A DNA stretch of 64,000 nt from Nitratireductor soli (GTDB taxonomy: Bacteria > Pseudomonadota > Alphaproteobacteria > Rhizobiales > Rhizobiaceae). Of the stretch, positions 37,028 through 45,017 are shown piece after piece (within the stretch, counting starts at the first letter, position 1; each line of letters begins with the position of its first letter). The stretch spans positions 248,001 through 312,000 of the forward strand of contig NZ_LFVY01000002.1 of the NCBI RefSeq assembly GCF_001050155.1. Direction: 5' to 3'. Below the pieces are notes generated by a model. The model did no database searches, was not told the origin of the DNA, and was given only the letters and a program-made list of their open reading frames with translations. Made by a program: the position numbers and the translations under genes.

Positions 37028-37480
37028 TCACATCGGGATGGCGGTCGTCTCCTTGGCCGTGCGGATGACGAACATCGTATGGTAACGCGCGACATTGCTT
37101 CCCTCCCGGAACAGCGGGTCGCACAGCGCATCGAACGCTTCCATATCCTTCAGGTGCAGCATCAGGGCGACATCGGTCTCGCCGCTCACGCTGTAGGCCT
37201 GGATCACCGCCGCTTCCTTCGTGACAAGGTCGAGGAAGCGGCGCGTTTGCTGTTCGCCGTGGTGCTCCAGTTCGACCGTGACCAGCGCCTTCATGCCCCG
37301 GCCGGCCTTGGCCGGTCTGAGGATCGCGACAATGCGGTCGATGATGCCGGTGGATTTGAGCCGCCTGATGCGGCGCAGGCAACTGGAGGGTGAAAGACCG
37401 ACCGCGTCCGCCAGGTCGGCATTTGTCCGCGACGCGTCTTCCTGCAACAGGTTGAGAAGCTTTCTGTCGATCTGGTCCAT
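37028..37480 (-). CDS. Lrp/AsnC-family transcriptional regulator
   Basis: 150-residue protein with the standard two domains. An N-terminal winged helix-turn-helix spans residues 3-62 (IDRKLLNLLQEDASRTNADLA, LSPSSCLRRIRRL). The RAM/AsnC ligand-binding domain spans 65-145 (VTVELEHHG, AYSVSGETDVALMLHL). These bind amino acids and control transport or degradation genes. It is divergent from the membrane protein at 37600 with a 119-bp spacer, so that gene is its probable target. Confidence 0.88.
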   Translation of the reverse strand: MDQIDRKLLNLLQEDASRTNADLADAVGLSPSSCLRRIRRLKSTGIIDRIVAILRPAKAGRGMKALVTVELEHHGEQQTRRFLDLVTKEAAVIQAYSVSGETDVALMLHLKDMEAFDALCDPLFREGSNVARYHTMFVIRTAKETTAIPM

Positions 37481-37599
37481 TCCGATCCTTCGTTACCGCC
37501 CACTGTGCTTGCAATATTATTGCGTAGATATGCAAATTTTGACCACAAATGCGAACGGCATAACGCTAGTTGTCTGTCGGCAATCACGGAGACGCCGCC

Positions 37600-38595
37600 A
37601 TGAAAGTGCACCTGGCCCTTTATCGCAAGACCCTGCAAACGCTGGAGGTCTACTGGGAGTTGGTCCGCATCATCGTCCCGGTGACGGTCGTCACGCAAAT
37701 CCTGCTGGAGCTCGGCGTCATCCGGGCAGTCGCGCCGTTCTTCGCGCCCGTCATGAAGCTCGTCGGGCTGCCGCCCGAGCTTGCGCTTGCGTGGCTGACG
37801 GGATTGCTCGTGGGAATCTGGGGCGCGGTGGTGACGGTGTTCGTGCTGGCGCCGGTCTCGAGCCTGAGCACGGCGGACATGACGGTCCTTTCAGCGCTCC
37901 TTCTGTTTGCGCATGCCATCCCGATCGAGCAGCGCATCATCCAGAAGGCCGGGCCCAGCTTCGCCGTCACCGCGGCGCTGCGCATTGGCGGCGGGTTGCT
38001 GTTCGCCACTGTCCTGCATCAGATATTCGCCGCGACGGGCTGGTTTTCCGAGCCGCTGAATCCGGCATGGATACCGATGAATGAGAGCACCGGTTGGATT
38101 GGTTTTGCACAAACCACGCTCAAGACGCTGGCGGTCATGCTGGGCGTTCTGCTGGGGCTGAGCTGGCTGATGGAGCTTCTCAAAATCTCCGGCATCCTGG
38201 TCTGGCTGAATCGCGGGCTGGCGCCGCTGTTTCGCCTTGCCGGCATCACATCGCCAACGGTGCCCTTCGCGGCGGTTGGCCTTTTTCTCGGCATCTCCTA
38301 TGGCGGCGGGCTGCTGATCCGCGAAGCGCGCACGGCGAATACCGATCCGCGTCAGATATTCCTTGCCTGCGTGTTCATGGGCTTTGCCCACAGCATCATA
38401 GAAGACACGTTGATCGTCGTCGCTCTCGGCGCCGATTTCACCAGCCTGTTCGTCGGCCGCCTGGTCTTCGCCGTGCTGGCGACCGCGTTGATCGCCCGGC
38501 TCGTCGGCGCGGTGCCCGACGATGTTTTCTTCAGGACGTATTTCCGCAAGGACGAACGCGGCGTTGCAAAGCAGGAACCAAGTCTCGGCGGGTGA
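37600..38595 (+). CDS. Nucleoside-recognition (Gate) domain membrane protein
   Basis: 331 residues with about eight hydrophobic segments. Two copies of a Gate-domain-like pattern are visible: residues ~10-150 ([35 protein letters not shown]) and ~180-330 ([29 protein letters not shown]). [15 protein letters not shown] near residue 280 is typical of the group that includes spore-maturation and nucleoside/amino-acid transport-like proteins. ATG at 37600 is preferred over TTG at 37570 because GGAG lies eight bases before it. With a divergent Lrp-type regulator it may move an amino acid or peptide; this is inferred from position only. Confidence 0.75.
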   Translation: MKVHLALYRKTLQTLEVYWELVRIIVPVTVVTQILLELGVIRAVAPFFAPVMKLVGLPPELALAWLTGLLVGIWGAVVTVFVLAPVSSLSTADMTVLSALLLFAHAIPIEQRIIQKAGPSFAVTAALRIGGGLLFATVLHQIFAATGWFSEPLNPAWIPMNESTGWIGFAQTTLKTLAVMLGVLLGLSWLMELLKISGILVWLNRGLAPLFRLAGITSPTVPFAAVGLFLGISYGGGLLIREARTANTDPRQIFLACVFMGFAHSIIEDTLIVVALGADFTSLFVGRLVFAVLATALIARLVGAVPDDVFFRTYFRKDERGVAKQEPSLGG

Positions 38596-38621
38596 CCGGT
38601 TGGGCGACGAGGCGAGGGACG

Positions 38622-39017
38622 CTATCCCTTCGCCTCGCACCCGCCGCAATCGCCCCTGATCTCGATGGTCGTCTTCGCCGCCCTGAAACGATGCGACTTC
38701 GCCCAGCCGTCCAGCCGTTCCTTGACCACCTCGTCGGAGAACTCCTCCACCTTGCCGCAGTTTTCGCAAATGGCGAAGGCGATAAGCTCCTGCTCATGGG
38801 TGTGCGGATGGGCGCAAGCGACAAAGGCGTTGAGGCTTTCCAGCCGGTGCACCAGACCCATGTCCAGCAGTTTGTCGAGCGCGCGATAGACCTGCAGCGG
38901 CGCGCGCAGCCCGTCGTCGCGCAGCCGGTCGAGGATGGTATAGGCGCTGAGCGGCGCTTCGGCGCCCGACAAGGTCTTCATCACCAGGCTCTGGTTGCGG
39001 GTGAGATCGGGGGTCAT
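38622..39017 (-). CDS. zur: Zur, zinc-responsive Fur-family repressor
   Basis: 131-residue Fur-family protein. The winged helix is residues ~1-75 (LTRNQSLVMKTLSGAE, SAYTILDRLR, LQVYRALDKL). The dimerisation domain carries a HPHTHEQE histidine cluster and two CxxC pairs (CENCGK and CGGC) for zinc. Its operon is znuC-znuB-zur, overlapping znuB by four bases (ATGA). With an evident Zur-type palindrome between znuC and znuA, assignment to Zur rather than Fur, Irr or Mur is well supported. Zinc-loaded Zur should repress both divergent units, including itself. Confidence 0.93.
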   Translation of the reverse strand: MTPDLTRNQSLVMKTLSGAEAPLSAYTILDRLRDDGLRAPLQVYRALDKLLDMGLVHRLESLNAFVACAHPHTHEQELIAFAICENCGKVEEFSDEVVKERLDGWAKSHRFRAAKTTIEIRGDCGGCEAKG

Positions 39018-39850
39018 GACCGGTCCTCCGTTGCATGGTCGGCTGTCTTGCCCTGCTGGGGTTGCGGCAGGGGCGAGGGGACGAGGCTGAGGACGAACAG
39101 GGCCAGCGCCGCCACGACGATGGACGGGCCGGACGGCGTGTCGAACTCGAGTGAACCGATCAGCCCGCCAATCACCGAAGCCGCGCCGATCAGCGCCGCC
39201 AGCACCGCCATCATTTCCGGCCCGCCGGCAAAGCGCCGCGCCGTGGCGGCCGGAATGATGAGCAGCGCTGTGATCAGCAGGATGCCGACGATCTTCATGG
39301 CAATGGCGATGACAGCGGCCATCAGGAGCATGAAGACGAAGCGCGAGCGCCCCGGGTTGAGGCCTTCCGCCTGGGCGATGTCGGTGTTGACGGTCGCTGC
39401 CAAAAGCGGCCTCCAGAGCATGACCAGCAAGGCCAGGACGGCGGCCCCGCCGCCATAGATGAAGGCGATGTCGAGCCTCGATACGGCGAGGATGTCGCCG
39501 AACAGGAAGCCCATCAGATCGACGCGCACCCAGGTCATGAAAGCCACCATGACCAGGCCGAGCGCCAGTGTCGAATGCGACAGGATGCCGAGCAGCGCGT
39601 CGGTGGACAGCGCGCCGCGCCGTTCGAGAAACAGCAGGGCCAGCGAGGCCAGCGCCGCGACGAGAAACACGCCGATCATCAGATTGAGCTCGAACACCAG
39701 CGACAGGGCGACGCCGAGCAGCGCCGAATGGGCCATCGTGTCGCCGAAATAGGCCATGCGCCGCCAGACGACGAAGCAGCCGAGCGGCCCGGTGACCAGC
39801 GCCAGGCCGACGCCGGCGATCAGCGCACGGGTGAAGAAATCATCGAGCAT
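39014..39850 (-). CDS. znuB: ZnuB, zinc ABC transporter permease
   Basis: 278-residue ABC-3 family permease with eight or nine membrane helices, starting MLDDFFTRALIAGVGLALVTGPLGCFVVWRRM, in which the R-R-M and following YFGDTMAHSALLGVALS stretch are family signatures. LITALLIIPAATARRFA near residue 195 is also diagnostic. The ATG overlaps the znuC stop by eleven bases. It forms the channel for Zn2+ delivered by ZnuA (40871-41863). Confidence 0.94.
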   Translation of the reverse strand: MLDDFFTRALIAGVGLALVTGPLGCFVVWRRMAYFGDTMAHSALLGVALSLVFELNLMIGVFLVAALASLALLFLERRGALSTDALLGILSHSTLALGLVMVAFMTWVRVDLMGFLFGDILAVSRLDIAFIYGGGAAVLALLVMLWRPLLAATVNTDIAQAEGLNPGRSRFVFMLLMAAVIAIAMKIVGILLITALLIIPAATARRFAGGPEMMAVLAALIGAASVIGGLIGSLEFDTPSGPSIVVAALALFVLSLVPSPLPQPQQGKTADHATEDRS

Positions 39851-40724
39851 GGGGCTCTCCCTTCACCGCCTTGTGTGCATGACCCGCATGATCGCCGTCT
39901 GTATGATCATGGTGATGCCCATCCTCCGCGTGGCAATGATCGGTGACGCTGCCATCGGCGTGACGCACGCGGCCGTCGGCCAGATGCGTGTGGTCGTGAT
40001 GGTGGCGATAGAGAGCCAGCGCTTCGGCGGCGCGCGCGCCGAACAGCTTCTGGTATTCCGGGCTGCCCATGACGCTTTGCGGCGCGCCGCGGCAGCATAC
40101 ATGCCCGTTAAGGCAGATCACCGTGTCCGTGTCGGCCATGACGATGTGCAGATCGTGCGAGATCATCAATATGCCGCAGCCGATGCGGTCGCGGATGTTG
40201 CGGATCAGCTCGTACAGCGCCACCTCGCCGGTGAAATCCACGCCCTGCACCGGCTCGTCGAGCACCAGGAGATCCGGCTCGCGCAGCAGCGCGCGGGCCA
40301 AAAGCGCCCGCTGGAACTCGCCGCCGGAAAGCGCCTGCACCTGCCGCCTGGCGAGGTGGGCGATGCCCGCCGCCTCCAGCGCCGCGCCGATCGCCGTCGG
40401 CTCGGCCCCGCCGGTCAGCGTCATCAGCCGCTCGACGCTGAGCGGCAGCGTCCAGTCGAGCGTCACCTTCTGCGGCACATAGCCGACCTTCAGGCGCCTG
40501 GCGCGATGGACATGTCCCTCACTCGGTTTGACCACACCGATGGCGGTCTTGGCGGTGGTGCTCTTGCCCGAGCCGTTCGGCCCGATCAGCGTGACGATCT
40601 CGCCGCGCCTGACGGCGAGGTCGACCCCGCGCACCAGCCAGCGTCCGGCGCGGAAGACGCCGGCATTGTGCATCTCGACCAGCGTTTCGGGCGCGCGTTC
40701 GGCGGCGGTGTTTTTTTCCAGCAT
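39840..40724 (-). CDS. znuC: ZnuC, zinc ABC transporter ATPase
   Basis: 294-residue ATPase. Walker A is GPNGSGKST, the Q-loop YVPQKV, the signature LSGGEFQR, Walker B LLVLDEPVQGVD and the H-loop ISHDLH. The last ~50 residues are histidine-rich (HHHDHTH, HAEDGHHHDHTDGDHAGHAH), a zinc-binding tail common in rhizobial ZnuC. It is the first gene of the minus-strand unit; the Zur palindrome lies 56 bp upstream of its ATG. Confidence 0.95.
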   Translation of the reverse strand: MLEKNTAAERAPETLVEMHNAGVFRAGRWLVRGVDLAVRRGEIVTLIGPNGSGKSTTAKTAIGVVKPSEGHVHRARRLKVGYVPQKVTLDWTLPLSVERLMTLTGGAEPTAIGAALEAAGIAHLARRQVQALSGGEFQRALLARALLREPDLLVLDEPVQGVDFTGEVALYELIRNIRDRIGCGILMISHDLHIVMADTDTVICLNGHVCCRGAPQSVMGSPEYQKLFGARAAEALALYRHHHDHTHLADGRVRHADGSVTDHCHAEDGHHHDHTDGDHAGHAHKAVKGEPHAR

Positions 40725-40760
40725 GTGCGTTTTTCCGGCTTGTCAGCGGATATGGCACAC

Positions 40761-40773
40761 GTTATAGCGTAAC
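40761..40773. promoter_or_regulatory. Possible secondary Zur half-palindrome
   Basis: GTTA-TAGCG-TAAC is a short dyad 37 bp from the znuC start and seven bases from the main Zur box. It keeps the GTTAT core of alphaproteobacterial Zur sites but lacks the outer arms, so it may be a weak second site or chance. Confidence 0.35.
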
Positions 40774-40779
40774 GCAAGG

Positions 40780-40800
40780 ATATGTAATGTCATAACATAT
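40780..40800. promoter_or_regulatory. Zur operator between znuC and znuA
   Basis: A near-perfect 21-base palindrome with arms ATATGT..ATG and CAT..ACATAT; only the central base and one symmetrical pair break symmetry. The sequence and AT-rich core match the Zur boxes of alphaproteobacteria. It lies 56 bp before znuC and 71 bp before znuA, so one site can repress both divergent promoters. Confidence 0.8.
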
Positions 40801-40870
40801 TGGCCGCGGGGATGGCCTGTTGCAGCAGTGCGTTCCGATTGCCCGTCCGAACCGTTTACAGGAGCTTTCC

Positions 40871-41863
40871 ATGAAATCCCTTCGCGCCCTTTTTGCCGCC
40901 GCTTCCCTCATTGCGCTGTCGGCCGGTGGAACGGTGGCCGCGGAACCAAAGGTCGTCACATCCATCAAACCGGTTCACGCCCTGGTGGCGGCGGTGATGG
41001 AGGGCGTCGGCGAGCCGGGGCTGATCCTGCAAGGCGCCGGCTCGCCACACACCTATTCCCTGCGCCCCTCCCAGGCGCGCATGCTCGCTGCCGCCGATCT
41101 GGTGTTCTGGGTCGGACCGAATCTGGAGGCCTTCCTGGCCAAGCCGGTGAGTTCCCTGGCGGGCGAGGCGAAGCTGGTGACGCTGGCCGAGGCGGAGGGG
41201 CTGACCCTGCTCGAGCCGCGCGAGGGTGGCGCCTTCGAGGCGCATTTGCATGACGAGGGAGAGGAGGATGACGGTCACGAAGACGGGGGCCACGAAGGCG
41301 GGGGCCACGACGAGGCCGGCCATGAGGGGCACGATCACCATGGCGCTGACGCGCATATCTGGCTCGATCCGCAAAACGCAAGGCTGATGGCGCGGGCCGT
41401 CGCCGAGGCATTGTCTAAGGTCGACCCTGAAAACGCCGCCGCCTATGCCGCCAACATGGCAAGGCTGGAAAAGCGGATCGATGGGCTGGAGACCGAAATC
41501 ACTGCCGACCTGGCTTCGGTCAAGGATCGGCCGTTTATCGTCTTCCATGATGCCTATCAGTATTTCGAGAAGCGCTTCGGCCTGGCTGCGGCCGGCTCCA
41601 TCACGGTCAGCCCCGAAGTGATTCCCGGCGCGCAGCGGGTCGACGAGATCCGCACCAAGGTGCAGGAGTTGGACGCGGCTTGCGTCTTTTCCGAGCCGCA
41701 GTTCGAGCCGCGCCTGATCGAGGTCGTCACCGAGGGCACCAACGCCAGGTCGGGCGTGCTGGACCCGCTGGGTGCGGAATTGACGGATGGCCCCGATCTT
41801 TATTTCGACCTGATCCGCGGTATGGCGGCCTCGCTGAAGGATTGCCTGTCGGCGGCGCGCTGA
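40871..41863 (+). CDS. znuA: ZnuA, periplasmic zinc-binding protein
   Basis: 330-residue cluster A-I binding protein. The signal peptide is residues 1-24 (MKSLRALFAAASLIALSAGGTVAA). Zinc ligands expected in this family are visible: H in GAGSPHTYSLRPSQ, H in GADAHIWLDP, and H in IVFHDAYQYFEKRFG, with a fourth position (Asp/Glu) near the C-terminus. Between the first two is the long His/Asp/Glu-rich loop (GHEDGGHEGGGHDEAGHEGH) that marks zinc-specific members. GGAGCTTTCC precedes the ATG at 40871. It is divergent from znuC-znuB-zur across the Zur box and followed by a hairpin terminator. Confidence 0.95.
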   Translation: MKSLRALFAAASLIALSAGGTVAAEPKVVTSIKPVHALVAAVMEGVGEPGLILQGAGSPHTYSLRPSQARMLAAADLVFWVGPNLEAFLAKPVSSLAGEAKLVTLAEAEGLTLLEPREGGAFEAHLHDEGEEDDGHEDGGHEGGGHDEAGHEGHDHHGADAHIWLDPQNARLMARAVAEALSKVDPENAAAYAANMARLEKRIDGLETEITADLASVKDRPFIVFHDAYQYFEKRFGLAAAGSITVSPEVIPGAQRVDEIRTKVQELDAACVFSEPQFEPRLIEVVTEGTNARSGVLDPLGAELTDGPDLYFDLIRGMAASLKDCLSAAR

Positions 41864-41899
41864 GGGCCGCCTGCCTCGAAACCCGCTGTCGATCAAGAA

Positions 41900-41926
41900 G
41901 GAAGCCAGCCGAACCTGCTGGCTTCC
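41900..41926 (+). terminator. Hairpin downstream of znuA
   Basis: Ten-base perfect arms (GGAAGCCAGC, GCTGGCTTCC) with a seven-base loop, 36 bp after the znuA stop. There is no long T-run after it, but placement fits a znuA terminator before the aztD remnant. Confidence 0.65.
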
Positions 41927-41939
41927 AATCCCCATAAAA

Positions 41940-41960
41940 CCTAATGTTATCTCATTTAGG
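41940..41960. promoter_or_regulatory. Degenerate Zur-like site before the aztD remnant
   Basis: CCTAATGTTATC on the left and TTTAGG on the right form an imperfect dyad with outer arms CCTAA/TTAGG. The AATGTTAT core resembles a Zur half-site. It lies just upstream of the dead aztD start, as expected if the gene was once zinc-regulated and the operator is now decaying. Confidence 0.35.
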
Positions 41961-41970
41961 ATGGACGGAG

Positions 41971-42555
41971 ATGCGACCGCACGCTTTGCTCTGAAGTGCC
42001 GGGCTTGCGTTGGCGGCGACGCAGGCCGGATGGGCCGAGGAACAGGAGGCATGGCGGCTGTTCGTCGCCGTCCACGCCGACATCGAGGTGACGGCGCCAA
42101 AGTCTCGACGCTGCTCGGCGGCAAGGCGCTGCAGTATTTCCTCGGCAGTTTCGGCCCCTCGGCGGTGGTGCTGATCGACCCGGAGGACGAGGAGGCCCTC
42201 CACCTGATCGAGCTTCCGACGCTACAGGTCGACTTCGCCGTCGATCCGGTGCGACCGAAATTCGCCTATGTCTTCACCGAGGATGGCAAGCTCAACCGCG
42301 TCAATGTCCTGGCCGGCAAGACCGACCGCTCGCTGGCGCTGACGGAACCCTGTTCGATGGATGGCCATTGGTCGCTGCCGCGCCCGCGCATTGCGGTCGC
42401 CGGCGACGAGATCATGGTCACGGATCCGCTGAAAAGCATGATCCATGTGGTCGATGCCGAAAACTTCGAGGCGAAGCGTGCGATCGCCGTGGATGGGCAT
42501 GCCTTACAGCATCGTTGCCGTCGGCGGCTCCGGCGAGGCGCACGAGAACCATTGA
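41971..42555 (+). pseudogene. aztD: Remnant of zinc metallochaperone gene aztD
   Basis: Three pieces of an AztD-like beta-propeller can be read in different frames. Piece 1-2 (frame of 41971): MRPHALL, then stop TGA at 41992, then a signal-peptide tail and EEQEAWRLFVAVHAD. Piece 3 (from about 42093, other frame) has KVSTLLGGKALQYFLG, VVLIDP, FAYVFTEDGKLNRVNVLAGK, TEPCSMDGHW and PRPRIAVAGDEIMVTDPLK. Piece 4 (from 42499, third frame) is MPYSIVAVGGSGEAHENH followed by a stop. The pieces cover the N-terminus and C-terminal third; the central part (probably well over 150 residues) is deleted at about 42090-42105. Intact AztD donates zinc to periplasmic zinc-binding proteins, so its position beside znuA is meaningful. 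Confidence 0.82.
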
Positions 42556-42562
42556 ACGAGCA

Positions 42563-42587
42563 AGAGCCCCGCTTCGCGCGGGGCTCT
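42563..42587. terminator. Strong GC hairpin after aztD remnant
   Basis: AGAGCCCCGC and GCGGGGCTCT arms around TTCGC. It directly follows the end of the aztD remnant (42555) and looks like its original terminator, which supports the idea of a former gene ending here. Confidence 0.7.
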
Positions 42588-42602
42588 CATTCAGCTGGAT
42601 TC

Positions 42603-42697
42603 TAATGGTGCGATCCAGACAGATGGTCCCCATCTGTTTTGGTCGGACCACTAGTGTCCTGCCCCAGTCCAAACCGGCAGGTTTGGACTGGGGCAGG
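42603..42697. repeat. Two-module palindromic repeat (copy A)
   Basis: Module 1 contains ATGGTGCGATCC followed by ACAGATGG-TCC-CCATCTGT. Module 2 is an 18-base perfect hairpin (arms CCTGCCCCAGTCCAAACC and complement, loop GGCA, 42658-42697). Related copies are at 44514-44614 (module 1 only) and 49779-49896 (both modules). It fills the gap between the aztD remnant and the csbD gene. Confidence 0.75.
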
Positions 42698-42780
42698 AAG
42701 GTCACTAGACTATTGATTCTAGGGCAACTTTTCTTCGCTTGAAATGAAGGGAAAGCCTTCAATTCAAGCGAAGCGTTGCA

Positions 42781-42978
42781 CTAGTGTTTTGCCAGCCACT
42801 CGTCGATCTCGCGCTCGGTCTCTTCCTGGGCCTTGCCGTAGCGTTCCTGCAGCTTGCCGGCAAGCTCCTTGCGGTTGCCGCGCACGACATCCAAGTCGTC
42901 ATTGGTGAGCTTGCCCCAGTTCTGCTGAACCTTGCCCTTGAACTGCTCCCAATTTCCTTCGATCTGATTCCAATTCAT
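42781..42978 (-). CDS. CsbD-family stress-response protein
   Basis: 65 residues matching the CsbD pattern from the first residue: MNWNQIEGNWEQFKGKVQQ, then WGKLTNDDLDVVRGNRKEL and GKLQERYGKAQEE. Such small, hydrophilic four-helix proteins are abundant under general stress in alphaproteobacteria; the molecular function is not known. The open reading frame is intact. It is divergent from the P450 gene across 167 bp. No convincing EcfG-type promoter with standard spacing was found. Confidence 0.88.
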   Translation of the reverse strand: MNWNQIEGNWEQFKGKVQQNWGKLTNDDLDVVRGNRKELAGKLQERYGKAQEETEREIDEWLAKH

Positions 42979-43145
42979 GACTTTTCCTTCCGCATCTGAG
43001 CAGAGTGCACTCCGGTCTGTTTCGATTTGTCCCTGGGTGCCTCAACAATGCGCAAGCGGCGCAGTGGTTCCCGCCTTCTCCATCACATTGCCTGAATTGA
43101 AGGAGCACTCTGCACGCATTAGATTGAGCGGGAAAGGATTTGCCG

Positions 43146-44516
43146 ATGGAGACGACGCCTGCGCCCTTCGTTCCGCCCGCACCGCGCCCGCGAACGAAGC
43201 CGCCCTCCACCTTGCAGATGATGCGGATCGTCTATCGCAATCCGCTGGAACTGTGGGGCGAGCCTTCCTACAACGAGCCGTGGATTTCCATCGAGGGCGG
43301 CATCGGCGGACCGCTGGTGATCGTCAACGACCCCGGCCTGATCCGCCATGTGCTGGTCGACAACGCCAGAAACTACAAGATGGCGCGCGTGCGCCAGAAG
43401 ATCCTGCGGCCGATCCTGCGCGACGGTCTGCTGACCGCCGAAGGCGAGGTCTGGCGCCGCTCGCGCAAGGCGATGGCGCCGGTCTTCACGCCGCGCCACA
43501 TCGCCGGCTTCGCCGCGCCGATGCTGGCGCGCACCGAGGCTTTTGTCGAACGCTACGAGGACGCGGTCGAACCCGTCGACGTTTCGCGCGACATGACGCT
43601 GCTGACCTTCGACATCCTGGCCGAAACCCTGTTTTCCGGCGAGATCGCCGGAGACGCGGCCAATTTCGCCCACCAGGTCGACCGCCTGTTCGAGACCATG
43701 GGCCGCGTTGATCCGCTCGACCTGCTCGGCGCGCCGGATTGGCTGCCGCGCATCACGCGGCTTCTCGGCCGCAATTCCCTGGCATTCTTCCGCAACATCG
43801 TCGCCGAGACGATGGATTTGCGGAAGGAGAAGATGGCGAGCGACGCCGACGTGCCGGAGGATTTCCTGACCCTGCTGCTGCGCGCCGAAGGGCCGGACGG
43901 GCTTTCGCGCCAGGAGATCGAGGACAATCTGATCACCTTCATCGGCGCCGGCCACGAAACGACCGCCCGCGCGCTCGGCTGGACCATCTATTGCCTCGCA
44001 GAGGCGACGTGGGAACGCGAGCGGGTCGAGGCGGAGATCGATGTCGTGCTGGCGCGCGAGCCCGACCCGGTGAAATGGCTCGATGCCATGCCTTTTACCC
44101 GCGCCGCCTTCGAGGAGGCGATGCGGCTTTATCCGCCGGCCCCGTCGATCAACCGCGAGGCGCTCGAGGAGGATCACTACAGGGATTTCACCATCGTCAA
44201 GGGCGCGCAGGTCCTGGTGATGCCGTGGACGGTGCATCGCCATCGGGCATTGTGGGACAATCCGGAAGCCTTCATGCCCGAACGTTTTCATCCGGAAAAC
44301 CGGGAAAAGCTCGACCGCTATCAGTATCTGCCCTTCGGCGCGGGCCCGCGCGTGTGCATCGGCGCGACCTTCGCCATGCAGGAAGCGGTGATCGCGCTCG
44401 CCGTGCTGTTGTCGCGCTTCCGCTTCGACACATTGCCCGAGACGAAGCCCTGGCCGGTGCAGAAGCTCACCACCCAACCGCAGGGCGGGCTGCCGATGCG
44501 GGTAAGCCGACGCTAG
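43146..44516 (+). CDS. Cytochrome P450
   Basis: 456-residue soluble P450. The I-helix oxygen-activation motif is in FIGAGHETTARALGW, the K-helix ExxR in FEEAMRLYPPAPS, the PERF motif in FMPERFHPENR, and the heme ligand is C404 in FGAGPRVCIG. The N-terminus lacks a membrane anchor and starts with a proline-rich tail (METTPAPFVPPAPRPR). No ferredoxin or reductase gene is adjacent, so electrons must come from a shared system. Substrate unknown; the sequence style (short loops, AGHET) resembles the bacterial fatty-acid/terpenoid P450 groups. ATG 43146 follows AAAGGA. Confidence 0.92.
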   Translation: METTPAPFVPPAPRPRTKPPSTLQMMRIVYRNPLELWGEPSYNEPWISIEGGIGGPLVIVNDPGLIRHVLVDNARNYKMARVRQKILRPILRDGLLTAEGEVWRRSRKAMAPVFTPRHIAGFAAPMLARTEAFVERYEDAVEPVDVSRDMTLLTFDILAETLFSGEIAGDAANFAHQVDRLFETMGRVDPLDLLGAPDWLPRITRLLGRNSLAFFRNIVAETMDLRKEKMASDADVPEDFLTLLLRAEGPDGLSRQEIEDNLITFIGAGHETTARALGWTIYCLAEATWERERVEAEIDVVLAREPDPVKWLDAMPFTRAAFEEAMRLYPPAPSINREALEEDHYRDFTIVKGAQVLVMPWTVHRHRALWDNPEAFMPERFHPENREKLDRYQYLPFGAGPRVCIGATFAMQEAVIALAVLLSRFRFDTLPETKPWPVQKLTTQPQGGLPMRVSRR

Positions 44517-44614
44517 TGGTGCGATCCTAACAGATGAGGACCATCTGTTTCGGTCAGACCAGCAGAGCGGGATGAGGAAAAGTGTGAAGCGGTTTTCCGC
44601 CCGCATCCCGCTCT
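44514..44614. repeat. Palindromic repeat (copy B) fused to an AGAGCGGGATG hairpin
   Basis: Starts in the P450 stop codon with TAGTGGTGCGATCC and ACAGATGAGGACCATCTGT (module 1 of the repeat at 42603). It continues into a long stem: AGAGCGGGATG (44564-44574) pairs with CATCCCGCTCT (44604-44614), enclosing GGAAAA..TTTTCC. The second stem contains AAAAGTGTGAAGCGGTTTTCC, a motif very common in rhizobial intergenic repeats. It may terminate the P450 transcript. Confidence 0.7.
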
Positions 44615-44648
44615 AACTTATTGAAAGGGATCGCGATCTAGGGGCTGC

Positions 44649-45017
44649 CTACCCCCGTCCCGAGAACGCATTCTCCACATGCACCGGCCAGCGACGCGGC
44701 AGGACAGCGACGAGATCGAAGCGCAGCGAAAGGCGCGCATAGTCCGGCTGACGGGCGAGCCAGAGATCGGCAGCGCGCTCGATGCGGATCTGCGTTTCGA
44801 AGCCCACCGCCTCCATCGCCTGCTCCAGCGTCGGCCGCGCCTTCACCTCGACGATGGCGACGAGGTCGCCGCGCCGGGCGATGAGGTCGATCTCGCCGAG
44901 CCTGGTGCGATGACGTCGGGCGAGGATGCGGTAGCCCTTGAGCATCAGAACGGTGGCCGCCAGCCACTCGCCGCGATGGCCGCGCCGATAGGCCCTCTGG
45001 CGGGCCTCAGCCGGCAT
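44649..45017 (-). CDS. YraN family (UPF0102) predicted nuclease
   Basis: 122-residue restriction-endonuclease-like fold protein. [20 protein letters not shown] near the N-terminus is followed by the PD-(D/E)XK-type core [22 protein letters not shown], in which the E, D and ExK positions are present. Its function is unproven. It overlaps the rsmI gene by eleven bases, the usual pairing in proteobacteria. Confidence 0.88.
   Translation of the reverse strand: MPAEARQRAYRRGHRGEWLAATVLMLKGYRILARRHRTRLGEIDLIARRGDLVAIVEVKARPTLEQAMEAVGFETQIRIERAADLWLARQPDYARLSLRFDLVAVLPRRWPVHVENAFSGRG

Noticed and set aside
41961-42605. An intact short gene of 214 codons.
   Set aside because: Its first ~45 codons are out of frame relative to the AztD homology and the last ~35 codons also shift out of frame, so the open frame is a by-product of the lesions.
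42979-43145. An EcfG-type general-stress promoter for csbD (GGAAC..GTT on the minus strand).
   Set aside because: The distance between GGAAC and GTT is about 20 bases, outside the usual 16-18. A GCAGAGTGC/GCACTCTGC dyad about 100 bp apart there is also too distant to interpret.
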